Below, one piece after another: positions 1 to 5,682 of a DNA stretch of 20,270 nucleotides. How positions within the stretch are numbered: the stretch's first letter is position 1; each line of letters begins with the position of its first letter. The notes under the pieces are model-generated. The model saw nothing but the letters and a program-made list of their open reading frames with translations. It made no database searches and was not told the DNA's origin. The position numbers and the translations under genes were made by a program. This DNA comes from Candidatus Latescibacterota bacterium (GTDB lineage: Bacteria > Latescibacterota > UBA2968 > UBA8231). The stretch lies in assembly GCA_022825185.1 (NCBI GenBank), contig JAJDYK010000020.1, forward strand, positions 1 to 20,270, given 5' to 3'.

Positions 1-483
1 TTGGCCGCTTTGTAGCAAAAGCTGTCCTAAACTGTTGTGGCCCACCGCGGAAAGCGGGTTGAGCGCCAACCCCTGACGGAACGCGCGAACGGCTTCTCCA
101 CGCCGCTGTGGATCTTCGTTGTACTGGCTACCAAGAGCGAAAAAGACGCGGTCGAGAGCCGGGTATTCGCTCCCTTCCTCGGCCGCGCGCACGATGGCCT
201 CAAAGTGCGCCAGTGACTGTTCGCGGAACCGGGCGTTCCGCCGCCCTTGGCGCATTGCGAGCAAACCGAGTTGATAGTGACTTTCTAGATGCCCACTCTC
301 CGCGGCCGCTTCCAGCACGGCGATGGCCGCTTGTTCGTCCCCCAGTTCCAAGAGACAAAGCCCTTTGCGATGCTGGAGGCCCAAGTCGTCTGGCACCTGC
401 GCTAGGCCGCGCTCGCACCACTCCAGAGCCTCGGCCCAACGCGCACCTTCACAAGCCTCTACAGCGCGGTCGAGCCAATTCAC
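1..483 (-). CDS. TPR-repeat protein, 3' end cut by left window edge
   Basis: An open frame starts with GTG at 483 and runs without a stop to base 1, giving 161 residues; the rest lies outside the window. The visible protein begins MNWLDRAVEACEG and is made of helical pairs with TPR/Sel1-like spacing, such as AEALEWCERGLAQVPDDLG, YQLGLLAMRQGR and AVRAFRQGLALNPLSAVGHN. No signal peptide or membrane segment is seen, so it is probably cytoplasmic and works by protein-protein contact. The start sits one codon after the TAA of the preceding gene and in the same frame. It has only a weak Shine-Dalgarno (GCAAGG), so translation probably depends on coupling to that gene. It is the fifth gene of the pspA operon. 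The TPR assignment is from repeat pattern only; a specific role is unknown. Confidence 0.72.
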   Translation of the reverse strand, partial: MNWLDRAVEACEGARWAEALEWCERGLAQVPDDLGLQHRKGLCLLELGDEQAAIAVLEAAAESGHLESHYQLGLLAMRQGRRNARFREQSLAHFEAIVRAAEEGSEYPALDRVFFALGSQYNEDPQRRGEAVRAFRQGLALNPLSAVGHNSLGQLLLQSGQ

Positions 484-486
484 GGC

Positions 487-855
487 TTAGCCTTGCTCTC
501 GCGGTTCTTGGCGCTCCCAAGACTTAGATCCCACTCCGTCCATGTGGTCAATCTTTTCGCTGAGAGCAATCATCACGTCTTGCACCTCAGTTAGCCGCTG
601 CTCGACTCCGGCCAGTCGTTCCCGCAGTTCGTTTGGCTCAACACCCTTGTCCTCGGATACAGTCGCCTTGAGCTTGAGGTATTCGGCAACTTTGGCGATG
701 CCAAAAATCGCCACGGCAGCCAACAAGAGTGGCGTCAGGATGATGGGCCCCATCAAACCATAGGACTCGGGGTAGATAGGAAACGCAGAGAAAAAAAGAA
801 CACACAACGCGATACCAGCGAAGAATCCGAAGACGATCCCCTTATTCTTGTCCAT
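487..855 (-). CDS. Small two-helix membrane protein with PspB-like C-terminal coiled coil
   Basis: 122 residues. Two hydrophobic segments (about residues 7-27 and 33-55) are separated by a short polar loop (PIYPESYG). A linker follows, then a coiled coil at about 75-105 containing EQRLTEVQDVMIALSEKID, then a polar tail. The start ATG at 855 has a strong AAGGAG eight bases upstream. The C-terminal third is nearly identical to that of the next gene upstream (899-1174), so the two are paralogs by that module, while their membrane parts differ. In the PspB family a membrane anchor plus a leucine-zipper-like helix contacts PspA/PspC; a similar role here is inferred from layout and from lying in the pspA operon. 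Sequence alone would not place it firmly in the PspB family. Confidence 0.75.
   Translation of the reverse strand: MDKNKGIVFGFFAGIALCVLFFSAFPIYPESYGLMGPIILTPLLLAAVAIFGIAKVAEYLKLKATVSEDKGVEPNELRERLAGVEQRLTEVQDVMIALSEKIDHMDGVGSKSWERQEPREQG
523..605. repeat. Duplicated coiled-coil coding segment, copy 1
   Basis: This 83-base stretch aligns without gaps to 938-1020 (offset 415), with about 68 of 83 bases identical by hand count. It encodes the shared EQRLTEVQDVMIALSEKID module at the end of the 122-residue protein. Most differences are third-position and silent, which points to an older duplication kept by selection on the protein rather than a recent copy. Confidence 0.8.
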
Positions 856-898
856 GATTTAGCTCCTTTTTCTCTCTTCGATGGAATAAACTTTTCGA

Positions 899-1174
899 TC
901 AACTCTTCTTCCCATCAGCCTTTTTCGTACTCCAAGGTTTAGCTCCCATCCCATCCATATAGTCGATCTTCTCGCTGAGGGCGATCATCACGTCCTGCAC
1001 CTCGGTCAGCCGCTGCTCTATTCGCTCTAGCCTCTTGACGATCCGATCTTCTTCCTGTTTCGCTTTTTTGTCTTGTCTCCTGCGGCTCGAATAATACTTG
1101 TTGCCCCAATTGACCAATCCACTGCACAGGATGATGAGACATACGCCAATGGCGATCTGCAAAAACCCACTCAT
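899..1174 (-). CDS. PspB-like small membrane protein
   Basis: 91 residues. One membrane segment (about residues 4-23) is followed by a very basic stretch (YYSSRRRQDKKAKQ) and a coiled coil (about 40-75) with RLERIEQRLTEVQDVMIALS. This is the plan of PspB: N-terminal anchor, positive-inside flank, cytoplasmic zipper helix, and length close to the 70-80 residues usual for PspB. The start ATG at 1174 follows GGGAGGGAG. It sits between a winged-helix membrane protein and a paralog sharing its coiled coil, in the pspA operon. By analogy it could be a membrane partner that senses or recruits PspA; that is inference. E. coli PspB has no such near-identical sibling, so this operon differs from the enterobacterial one. 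Confidence 0.7.
   Translation of the reverse strand: MSGFLQIAIGVCLIILCSGLVNWGNKYYSSRRRQDKKAKQEEDRIVKRLERIEQRLTEVQDVMIALSEKIDYMDGMGAKPWSTKKADGKKS
938..1020. repeat. Duplicated coiled-coil coding segment, copy 2
   Basis: Partner of 523-605, in the same orientation, inside the 91-residue PspB-like gene. The similarity stops on both sides: the membrane-anchor coding parts of the two genes do not resemble each other. Confidence 0.8.
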
Positions 1175-1209
1175 TTGCTCCCTCCCTGTCGGAGCTATAG
1201 GCTGTTGTA

Positions 1210-1725
1210 TCAGGCGCTTTCGACGCCCCGGCTCCAGTGTTTCTCGTGCGCGAAAAGCACTTCTGGAAAGCGATAGACGATCACGCCCGAATCGGTTATT
1301 TCGACCTCGACGAATCCCCCATCGGCTAGGCGCTTGAGAATTTCCGAGGCTTCCTCGACCGTCAGGCCGGTATCGGCCGCAGTTTCAGTCACCGTCAGGC
1401 GGCCACCGCGCTGGCGGGCCAAGCGCACGACGCGGCTCTGCTGCCGCCGGTAGCGGACTAAATGCGCGGCCGCATCGAGTTTTTTGGCCAATATCCAGAG
1501 CAAGCTGCCGAAGATGACCTGCGTGACGCCAACGGCGAAGAGTTCGAAAAAATCGCTGTCCGAAGCTTCGGGCCTAAGCATCTGAAAAAGCCCGTAGAGC
1601 ATAAGTCCCAGCCCTATTGGCACGATCGGTACGGCCAGCACCTTGAGAAAAAGAGCGCCTAAACGCTTGCACCCGCTCTCTATCGCACTGCCTACCTTGA
1701 GATTGGCTTCGTCGATGAATTTCAT
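1210..1725 (-). CDS. Membrane-anchored winged-helix protein of the psp operon
   Basis: 171 residues. An amphipathic N-terminus is followed by two membrane helices (about 24-48 and 60-80) and a basic stretch (RYRRQQSR, about 91-98). A winged-helix-like domain follows (about 99-155): RVVRLARQRGGRLTVTETA, then GLTVEEASEILKRLADGGFV, then a beta wing ending in IVYRFPEVL. Pattern LTVxExxxxxGLTVxEAxxxLxxLxxxGxV is typical of small HTH domains. Such a fold could bind DNA from the membrane or serve as a protein-interaction module; the sequence does not decide. ATG at 1725 has AGGTGAG just upstream. It follows pspA by 46 nt. It is not PspC (no PspC-domain pattern) and not PspF (no AAA+ motifs). I know no firm gene name for it. 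Confidence 0.75.
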   Translation of the reverse strand: MKFIDEANLKVGSAIESGCKRLGALFLKVLAVPIVPIGLGLMLYGLFQMLRPEASDSDFFELFAVGVTQVIFGSLLWILAKKLDAAAHLVRYRRQQSRVVRLARQRGGRLTVTETAADTGLTVEEASEILKRLADGGFVEVEITDSGVIVYRFPEVLFAHEKHWSRGVESA

Positions 1726-1737
1726 AGCTCACCTGCG

Positions 1738-1764
1738 AAAAAGCCTACAGAACGCGCTGTGGGC
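1738..1764 (-). terminator. Weak intrinsic terminator or attenuator between pspA and the winged-helix gene
   Basis: Read on the minus strand, GCCCACAG (1764-1757), loop CGCGTT and CTGTAGGC (1750-1743) form an eight-pair stem with one C-A mismatch, followed at once by TTTTT (1742-1738). It lies in the 46-nt gap after pspA and ends 12 nt before the next ATG. It could lower read-through so that PspA is made in excess over its partners, or it could protect the 3' end of a pspA-only transcript. Confidence 0.45.
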
Positions 1765-1771
1765 CATAGGG

Positions 1772-2446
1772 TTATTTATCTTTCTTCATCTTGTCCTTTA
1801 GGGCCTTCAATTCATCGTCAACGCTGTGATCGGCTTCGATTTGGCGGATCTCTTTCTCAATGTCTTCCATCTCGCCTGAAACCTCCACATGCGCGGCAGC
1901 CTCTGCCTCGCTCTCTGCGACTTTCTGCTCAAAGCGTTCAAAGCTGGAAAAGGCATCCTCACCCAACCCAGAAATGCTCTGGGCCAGACGCTTGCGGGCT
2001 TGGGCGGCTTGGTGGCGGGCGACCAACGTGCCCTGCCGGGTCCGCGCTTCTTCGAGCTTAGTCTTTAGTTCGCGAAGCTGCTCGCGCAATTGCTCCGCCG
2101 TCTGCCGACTCTCCTCCACGGCCGGAGCCAGATCCTCGGCCGCTTTGGCAAACACCGCCTTGCGCTCCAGCGCCCGTCGCGCCAGTTCATCCTCGCCCGC
2201 TTCCACCGCCCGTTCGGCCTTGCGTTGCCATTCGGCGACTTGGCTTTGCTTATCGTTGAACTGGCGTTCGAGTCGCTTGTGGTTGGCCACAGCGGTCCCT
2301 ACCGAGGCCGTGGCCTTGCTGACTGCCTCTTCCATGTCCCGCACCATCTGGCGGATCATCTTGTCCGGCTCTTCGGCCCGGTCGAGCATCTCATTGATAT
2401 TGGACTTGAGGATATCGCTTATCCTCGCGAAAGCTCCCTTAGCCAT
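1772..2446 (-). CDS. pspA: PspA/IM30 family phage shock protein A
   Basis: 224 residues, the usual PspA length, almost all charged coiled coil. It starts with an amphipathic helix (GAFARISDILKSNINEML) of the kind PspA and Vipp1 use to bind stressed membrane. The family-typical stretch AEEPDKMIRQMVRDMEEAV lies at about 24-42. Family members are ESCRT-III-like peripheral inner-membrane proteins that oligomerise on damaged membrane and help keep the proton gradient; in enterobacteria PspA also inhibits the activator PspF. No extended Vipp1-type C-terminal tail is present; the protein stops after DELKALKDKMKKDK. ATG at 2446 has a near-perfect AAGGAGGT. It is the first gene of a five-gene operon and lies about 40 nt downstream of the start point predicted from a sigma-54 promoter match. 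Confidence 0.95.
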   Translation of the reverse strand: MAKGAFARISDILKSNINEMLDRAEEPDKMIRQMVRDMEEAVSKATASVGTAVANHKRLERQFNDKQSQVAEWQRKAERAVEAGEDELARRALERKAVFAKAAEDLAPAVEESRQTAEQLREQLRELKTKLEEARTRQGTLVARHQAAQARKRLAQSISGLGEDAFSSFERFEQKVAESEAEAAAHVEVSGEMEDIEKEIRQIEADHSVDDELKALKDKMKKDK

Positions 2447-2495
2447 CGGTACACCTCCTTGATTGAGTGAAGCTTGTCATGCGTTGTTTCTAACG

Positions 2496-2511
2496 TGCAA
2501 GGATCATGCCA
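2496..2511 (-). promoter_or_regulatory. Sigma-54-type -24/-12 promoter for pspA
   Basis: On the minus strand the sequence is TGGCATGATCCTTGCA. It matches the RpoN consensus TGGCAC-N5-TTGC at all positions but one (T for C at the sixth), with correct GG-to-GC spacing. The -12 GC lies at 2498-2497, predicting a start near 2485 and a leader of about 40 nt to the pspA ATG. Enterobacterial pspA is transcribed by sigma-54 with PspF, so match and context agree. No rpoN or pspF gene is in this window. Confidence 0.75.
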
Positions 2512-2527
2512 AAAGTACCATCATACC

Positions 2528-2539
2528 ATAATTAATTAT
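2528..2539. promoter_or_regulatory. AT-rich 12-bp palindrome between sigma-54 promoter and inverted repeat
   Basis: ATAATTAATTAT is a perfect palindrome in an AT-rich run, about 45-55 bp upstream of the predicted pspA start. Sites in this position of sigma-54 promoters are often bent by IHF or similar proteins. It could equally be an operator for either divergent gene, or a chance feature of AT-rich DNA. Confidence 0.3.
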
Positions 2540-2567
2540 AGCCCAATGTGTTACAGAAAAGATATAG

Positions 2568-2585
2568 ATCAAATTATCATTTGAT
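2568..2585. promoter_or_regulatory. Inverted repeat, candidate enhancer or IHF site for pspA
   Basis: ATCAAAT-TATC-ATTTGAT has perfect 7-bp arms around a 4-bp spacer. It lies about 85-100 bp upstream of the predicted pspA start, the usual distance for an activator site of a sigma-54 promoter. On the minus strand, AATCAAATGATAA also fits the IHF consensus WATCAANNNNTTR with one mismatch, so IHF is the main alternative. It lies upstream of the predicted symporter promoter as well and could act on that gene. Confidence 0.4.
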
Positions 2586-2617
2586 TAATGGCTATATTCG
2601 CCACTTGGCTGGCGTCA

Positions 2618-2646
2618 TTGGCCATTTTCACTCCTTTGGTTATTAT
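2618..2646 (+). promoter_or_regulatory. Sigma-70-like promoter for the symporter gene
   Basis: TTGGCC (4 of 6 to the -35 consensus), a spacer of exactly 17 bp, and TATTAT (5 of 6 to the -10 consensus) predict a start near 2653 and a leader of about 20 nt. The -10 lies downstream of the first possible start codon of the open frame (2548), which supports the later start at 2674. Confidence 0.5.
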
Positions 2647-2673
2647 AAACAAATCTTCAAAAAGGATTTTGCA

Positions 2674-4116
2674 ATGGCCAATCCATTGGTCTTGACCGGC
2701 TTGGGTGTCTATCTCGCGGTGATGCTCGGCGTTGGTCTATACGCTGGACGCCGCGTCCGCAACTCGACTGACTTCATCGTCGCTGGCCAACGCCTGCCTT
2801 TATTGCTCTGCACCGCGACCCTCGCGGCGACGTGGTTTGGCGGTGGAATCTGCATTGGCGCTGCAAGTGCTGCGTACAAGGGCGGCCTCCTCGCGGTCAT
2901 TGCCGACCCTTTTGGTGCGGCATTGTGTCTGTTCATCGCCGGTCTCTTTTACGTCCGGCTGATGCGGCGCATGGGCTTGATGACGATCGCATCCTTTTTT
3001 AGCCGCCGCTTCGGCCCTCGGGCGGGATTGCTGGCCAGCCTCTGCACCATTCCCGCCTATGTCGGCTGGACCGGCTCGCTCTTGGTCGCCTTTGGACGAA
3101 TCCTGCAGATTCTGACCGGCATCGATCCCGCTGTCGGCATCTGCGCAGCCGCAGTCATCGTGCTAATCTACACTTGGGCCGGCGGCATGTGGGCCGTCAC
3201 GCTAACTGATTTCATCCAAGTGACCATCCTCGTGCTCGGGCTGTTTATTTTGACGCCGATCCTCCTCGGAGACATGGGCGGCTGGAAGGCCCTCGTCGCC
3301 CAAATTCCGTCCTCTCGCTTCGATTTCTATCCTCGCGGCGATGCGACCAGTTGGTTGGCCTACGCACGCGACTGGCTGGTTATCGGCCTCGGCAACCTAG
3401 CGGGCCAAGACCTAATTCAGCGCAGTCTTTCAAGCCGCGACGAAAAGGTGGCCTACCGCAGCGCTTATCTCGCCGGACTGCTTTATATAACGGTCGGGCT
3501 GTTGCCCGTTTTTCTCGGCATGGCGGGTGCAGTCATCCTCCCGGACTTAGCCGATCCCGACCTAGTTATGATGTCCCTCGCCCTAAAGTACCTTCCAGAT
3601 ATAGCCTTGGTCCTCTTTATGGGTGCCCTCGTCTCGGCCCTCCTATCCAGCGCCGACAGTGCCCTCCTCGCTCCAGCGAGCGTCATTGGCTGGGACCTCC
3701 TGCGCTACTTCAAGCCCGATGCCGATGAACGGTCGGCACTGCGCCTGACGCGCTTGTCCGTACTCCTCTTGGGCGCGCTATCTCTGCTATTGGCCCTGCG
3801 AACCGCTTCGGTGTACGATTTGATGGTCGATTCTTGGTCCGTACTCCTCGCCTCACTATTCGTCCCGCTAACCGCTGGCTTGTGGTGGCCCAAGAGCAAC
3901 GGCCCCGGAGCCTTAGCCTCCATAGCGGTCGGCCTGTGCGCCTGGCAGGTGCTCGGGATGCTCCCCGCGGATTTGCCGGCCGACCTTTTGGCCGTGCCCT
4001 TTTCCGCTCTAGCCTTGGTAATCGTCAGCTTATTAACCCAAAAGAAGGCCCCACCGCAGCCCTTACTCGATGCCGAGGGACGACCCTTGGCCTATGAAAA
4101 CCGCGTGGGTATTTAA
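2674..4116 (+). CDS. Sodium:solute symporter (SSS family)
   Basis: 480 residues with about 13 hydrophobic segments, as in PutP/PanF-type symporters, which use the sodium gradient to bring small solutes across the inner membrane. The N-terminus shows the family pattern NSTDFIVAGQRLPLL followed by TWFGGGICIGAASAAYKGG. The SSADS motif at 325-329 fits the conserved sodium-site helix of the family. The open frame reaches back to 2548, but ATG at 2674 is chosen: AAGGA lies seven bases upstream, the 42 extra residues are polar and unlike the family, and a -10 box lies inside the extension. The substrate cannot be read from sequence; proline, pantothenate, sugars and carboxylates are all known for the family. 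The aldehyde dehydrogenase gene follows after 80 bp. Confidence 0.92.
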   Translation: MANPLVLTGLGVYLAVMLGVGLYAGRRVRNSTDFIVAGQRLPLLLCTATLAATWFGGGICIGAASAAYKGGLLAVIADPFGAALCLFIAGLFYVRLMRRMGLMTIASFFSRRFGPRAGLLASLCTIPAYVGWTGSLLVAFGRILQILTGIDPAVGICAAAVIVLIYTWAGGMWAVTLTDFIQVTILVLGLFILTPILLGDMGGWKALVAQIPSSRFDFYPRGDATSWLAYARDWLVIGLGNLAGQDLIQRSLSSRDEKVAYRSAYLAGLLYITVGLLPVFLGMAGAVILPDLADPDLVMMSLALKYLPDIALVLFMGALVSALLSSADSALLAPASVIGWDLLRYFKPDADERSALRLTRLSVLLLGALSLLLALRTASVYDLMVDSWSVLLASLFVPLTAGLWWPKSNGPGALASIAVGLCAWQVLGMLPADLPADLLAVPFSALALVIVSLLTQKKAPPQPLLDAEGRPLAYENRVGI

Positions 4117-4128
4117 CCTTAAGCTCGC

Positions 4129-4156
4129 TTGACAGGTAAAAGCGCGTACTTAACTT
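4129..4156 (+). promoter_or_regulatory. Possible weak promoter before the aldehyde dehydrogenase gene
   Basis: A perfect TTGACA at 4129-4134 is followed after 16 bp by TAACTT (3 of 6 to the -10 consensus). The gap between symporter and dehydrogenase genes is 80 bp and has no terminator-like hairpin, so the second gene may be read from both this site and the upstream promoter. The -10 match is poor. Confidence 0.25.
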
Positions 4157-4196
4157 GTTGACTACTTACCACTCACCTTAAATAAGGAAATTGACT

Positions 4197-5606
4197 ATGA
4201 AGATGTACATCGCCGGAGAATGGGTTGACAAAGCCGAAACCATGGACGTCGTCAACCCCTACGATGGCTCAGTCGTTGACACCGTCCCAAGGGGCGACGC
4301 CGCAGACATCGGCCGAGCCATTGACTCGGCCGAGCGCGGTGCCAAAGTCATGGCCGCAATGAGCGCCCATGAGCGCTACGAGATCATCCATCGGGCAGCG
4401 GATCTAATGCTAGAACGGCTCGATGACTTAGGACGCACGATTACCCTCGAAGAAGGCAAAGTTCTCGCCGAAGGCATGGGCGAGGCGTCTCGTGCCCAAG
4501 AGACCATCGTCCTCTCTGCCGAGGAAGCCAAGCGCCTGACTGGCGAAACGCTCGACCTGAGCGGGGCCTCTAACGGGGCAGGCAAATTCGGCTTCACACT
4601 GCGGGTCCCCTGTGGTGTGGTAGCCGCCATTACTCCCTTTAACTTCCCGCTCAACCTCGTCTGCCACAAAGTCGGCCCCGCGCTGGCCGCCGGCAACGCG
4701 ATCATCGTCAAACCCGCCAGCGACACCCCACTTTCGGCCCTCAAACTGACCGAGATTTTTGTCGATGCAGGCCTACCGGCGGAAGCCATTCAATGCGTCA
4801 CGGGTTCGGGCGGCGTCATTGGCGACGCGATCAGTTCCAATCCCAAGGTCCGCAAAATCAGCTTTACGGGCAGCCGCGATGTCGGTGAACACATCTGTCA
4901 GGCCGCTGGCCTGAAGAAAGTGACCATGGAATTGGGTTCCAATTCCCCGCTGATTGTCATGCCGGACGCCGACCTCGAAAAAGTCGCCGCCGCTACCGCC
5001 AATACTGGCTTTGCCAACGCTGGCCAAGTCTGCATCTCGACTCAGCGAGTATTCGCCAGCAGCGAGGTGTACGGGGATTTTATCGACGCCCTCAAACCCG
5101 CTGTCGAAGCCCTAACAACCGGCAACCCCCTCGACGGCGACGTCAAGATGGGGCCAATGATCCGCGTCCAAGACGCCGAACGCGTCGAGGCTTGGGTCCA
5201 AGAAGCCGTTGGGGCTGGGGCTAGCGTCGTCACAGGCGGCACCCGCGAGGGCACGATGCACGCCCCGACCATCCTAGCCGACGTGGCACCGGAGATGAAG
5301 GTCTCCTGCGACGAGATTTTCGGCCCAGCGCTCGGCATCAGCCGGATCGACGATATCGACCAAGCCATCGCCATGGCCAACGACACCAACTATGGTCTCA
5401 GTGCCGCGATCTTCACCGAAAACCTCAACTGGGCCCTCCAGTTTGCCCAGCAGGTGGAATCGGGCAACATCCACATCAACTGGGGCACTCAGTGGCGCGC
5501 CGACCTGATGCCCTATGGTGGCCTCAAGGAAAGCGGCATGGGCAAGGAAGGGCCCCGGTACGCGGTCGAGGAAATGACCGAAACCAAGATGGTCGTCATC
5601 CATTAA
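4197..5606 (+). CDS. NAD(P)-dependent aldehyde dehydrogenase
   Basis: 469 residues, standard for the ALDH superfamily: oxidation of an aldehyde to the acid, in the cytoplasm. All key residues are visible: Asn149 in TPFNFPLN (oxyanion hole), Glu245 in TMELGSNSP (general base), Cys279 in GQVCIS (nucleophile), and the cofactor pattern FTGSRDVG. EEIFGP is replaced by DEIFGPALG, within family variation. The ATG at 4197 has AAGGA eight bases upstream; a TTG six bases earlier would be only 2 nt from that Shine-Dalgarno and is less likely. Lactaldehyde, sulfolactaldehyde, phosphonoacetaldehyde or succinate-semialdehyde dehydrogenases are all possible, and sequence alone does not separate them. It follows a symporter on the same strand and may oxidise a breakdown product of its substrate. 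Confidence 0.93.
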   Translation: MKMYIAGEWVDKAETMDVVNPYDGSVVDTVPRGDAADIGRAIDSAERGAKVMAAMSAHERYEIIHRAADLMLERLDDLGRTITLEEGKVLAEGMGEASRAQETIVLSAEEAKRLTGETLDLSGASNGAGKFGFTLRVPCGVVAAITPFNFPLNLVCHKVGPALAAGNAIIVKPASDTPLSALKLTEIFVDAGLPAEAIQCVTGSGGVIGDAISSNPKVRKISFTGSRDVGEHICQAAGLKKVTMELGSNSPLIVMPDADLEKVAAATANTGFANAGQVCISTQRVFASSEVYGDFIDALKPAVEALTTGNPLDGDVKMGPMIRVQDAERVEAWVQEAVGAGASVVTGGTREGTMHAPTILADVAPEMKVSCDEIFGPALGISRIDDIDQAIAMANDTNYGLSAAIFTENLNWALQFAQQVESGNIHINWGTQWRADLMPYGGLKESGMGKEGPRYAVEEMTETKMVVIH

Positions 5607-5625
5607 CAACCTCTGGTAACAACGC

Positions 5626-5663
5626 AAAAAGGGGGATGCTCTGGCTGAGCGTCCCCCTTTTTT
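5626..5663. terminator. Strong bidirectional intrinsic terminator
   Basis: A long stem pairs AAAAAGGGGGA-T-GCTC (5626-5641) with GAGC-G-TCCCCCTTTTT (5647-5662) around the loop TGGCT; a sixth T follows at 5663. On the plus strand it ends in a run of six T. Read from the other side it also ends in T residues, from the A-run at 5626-5630. It sits between two convergent genes, the aldehyde dehydrogenase and the aminotransferase, and can serve both. Confidence 0.9.
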
Positions 5664-5682
5664 GTATTGAACCCCTGCTCTT

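Noticed and set aside
1860..2462. Open frame of 200 codons on the plus strand opposite pspA
   Set aside because: Serine- and arginine-rich translation typical of the reverse of a GC-rich coiled-coil gene; no ribosome site; pspA is certain.
2548..2673. N-terminal extension of the symporter from an ATG-less earlier start
   Set aside because: The 42 residues are polar and unlike the family, a -10 box lies within, and the ATG at 2674 has a good ribosome site.
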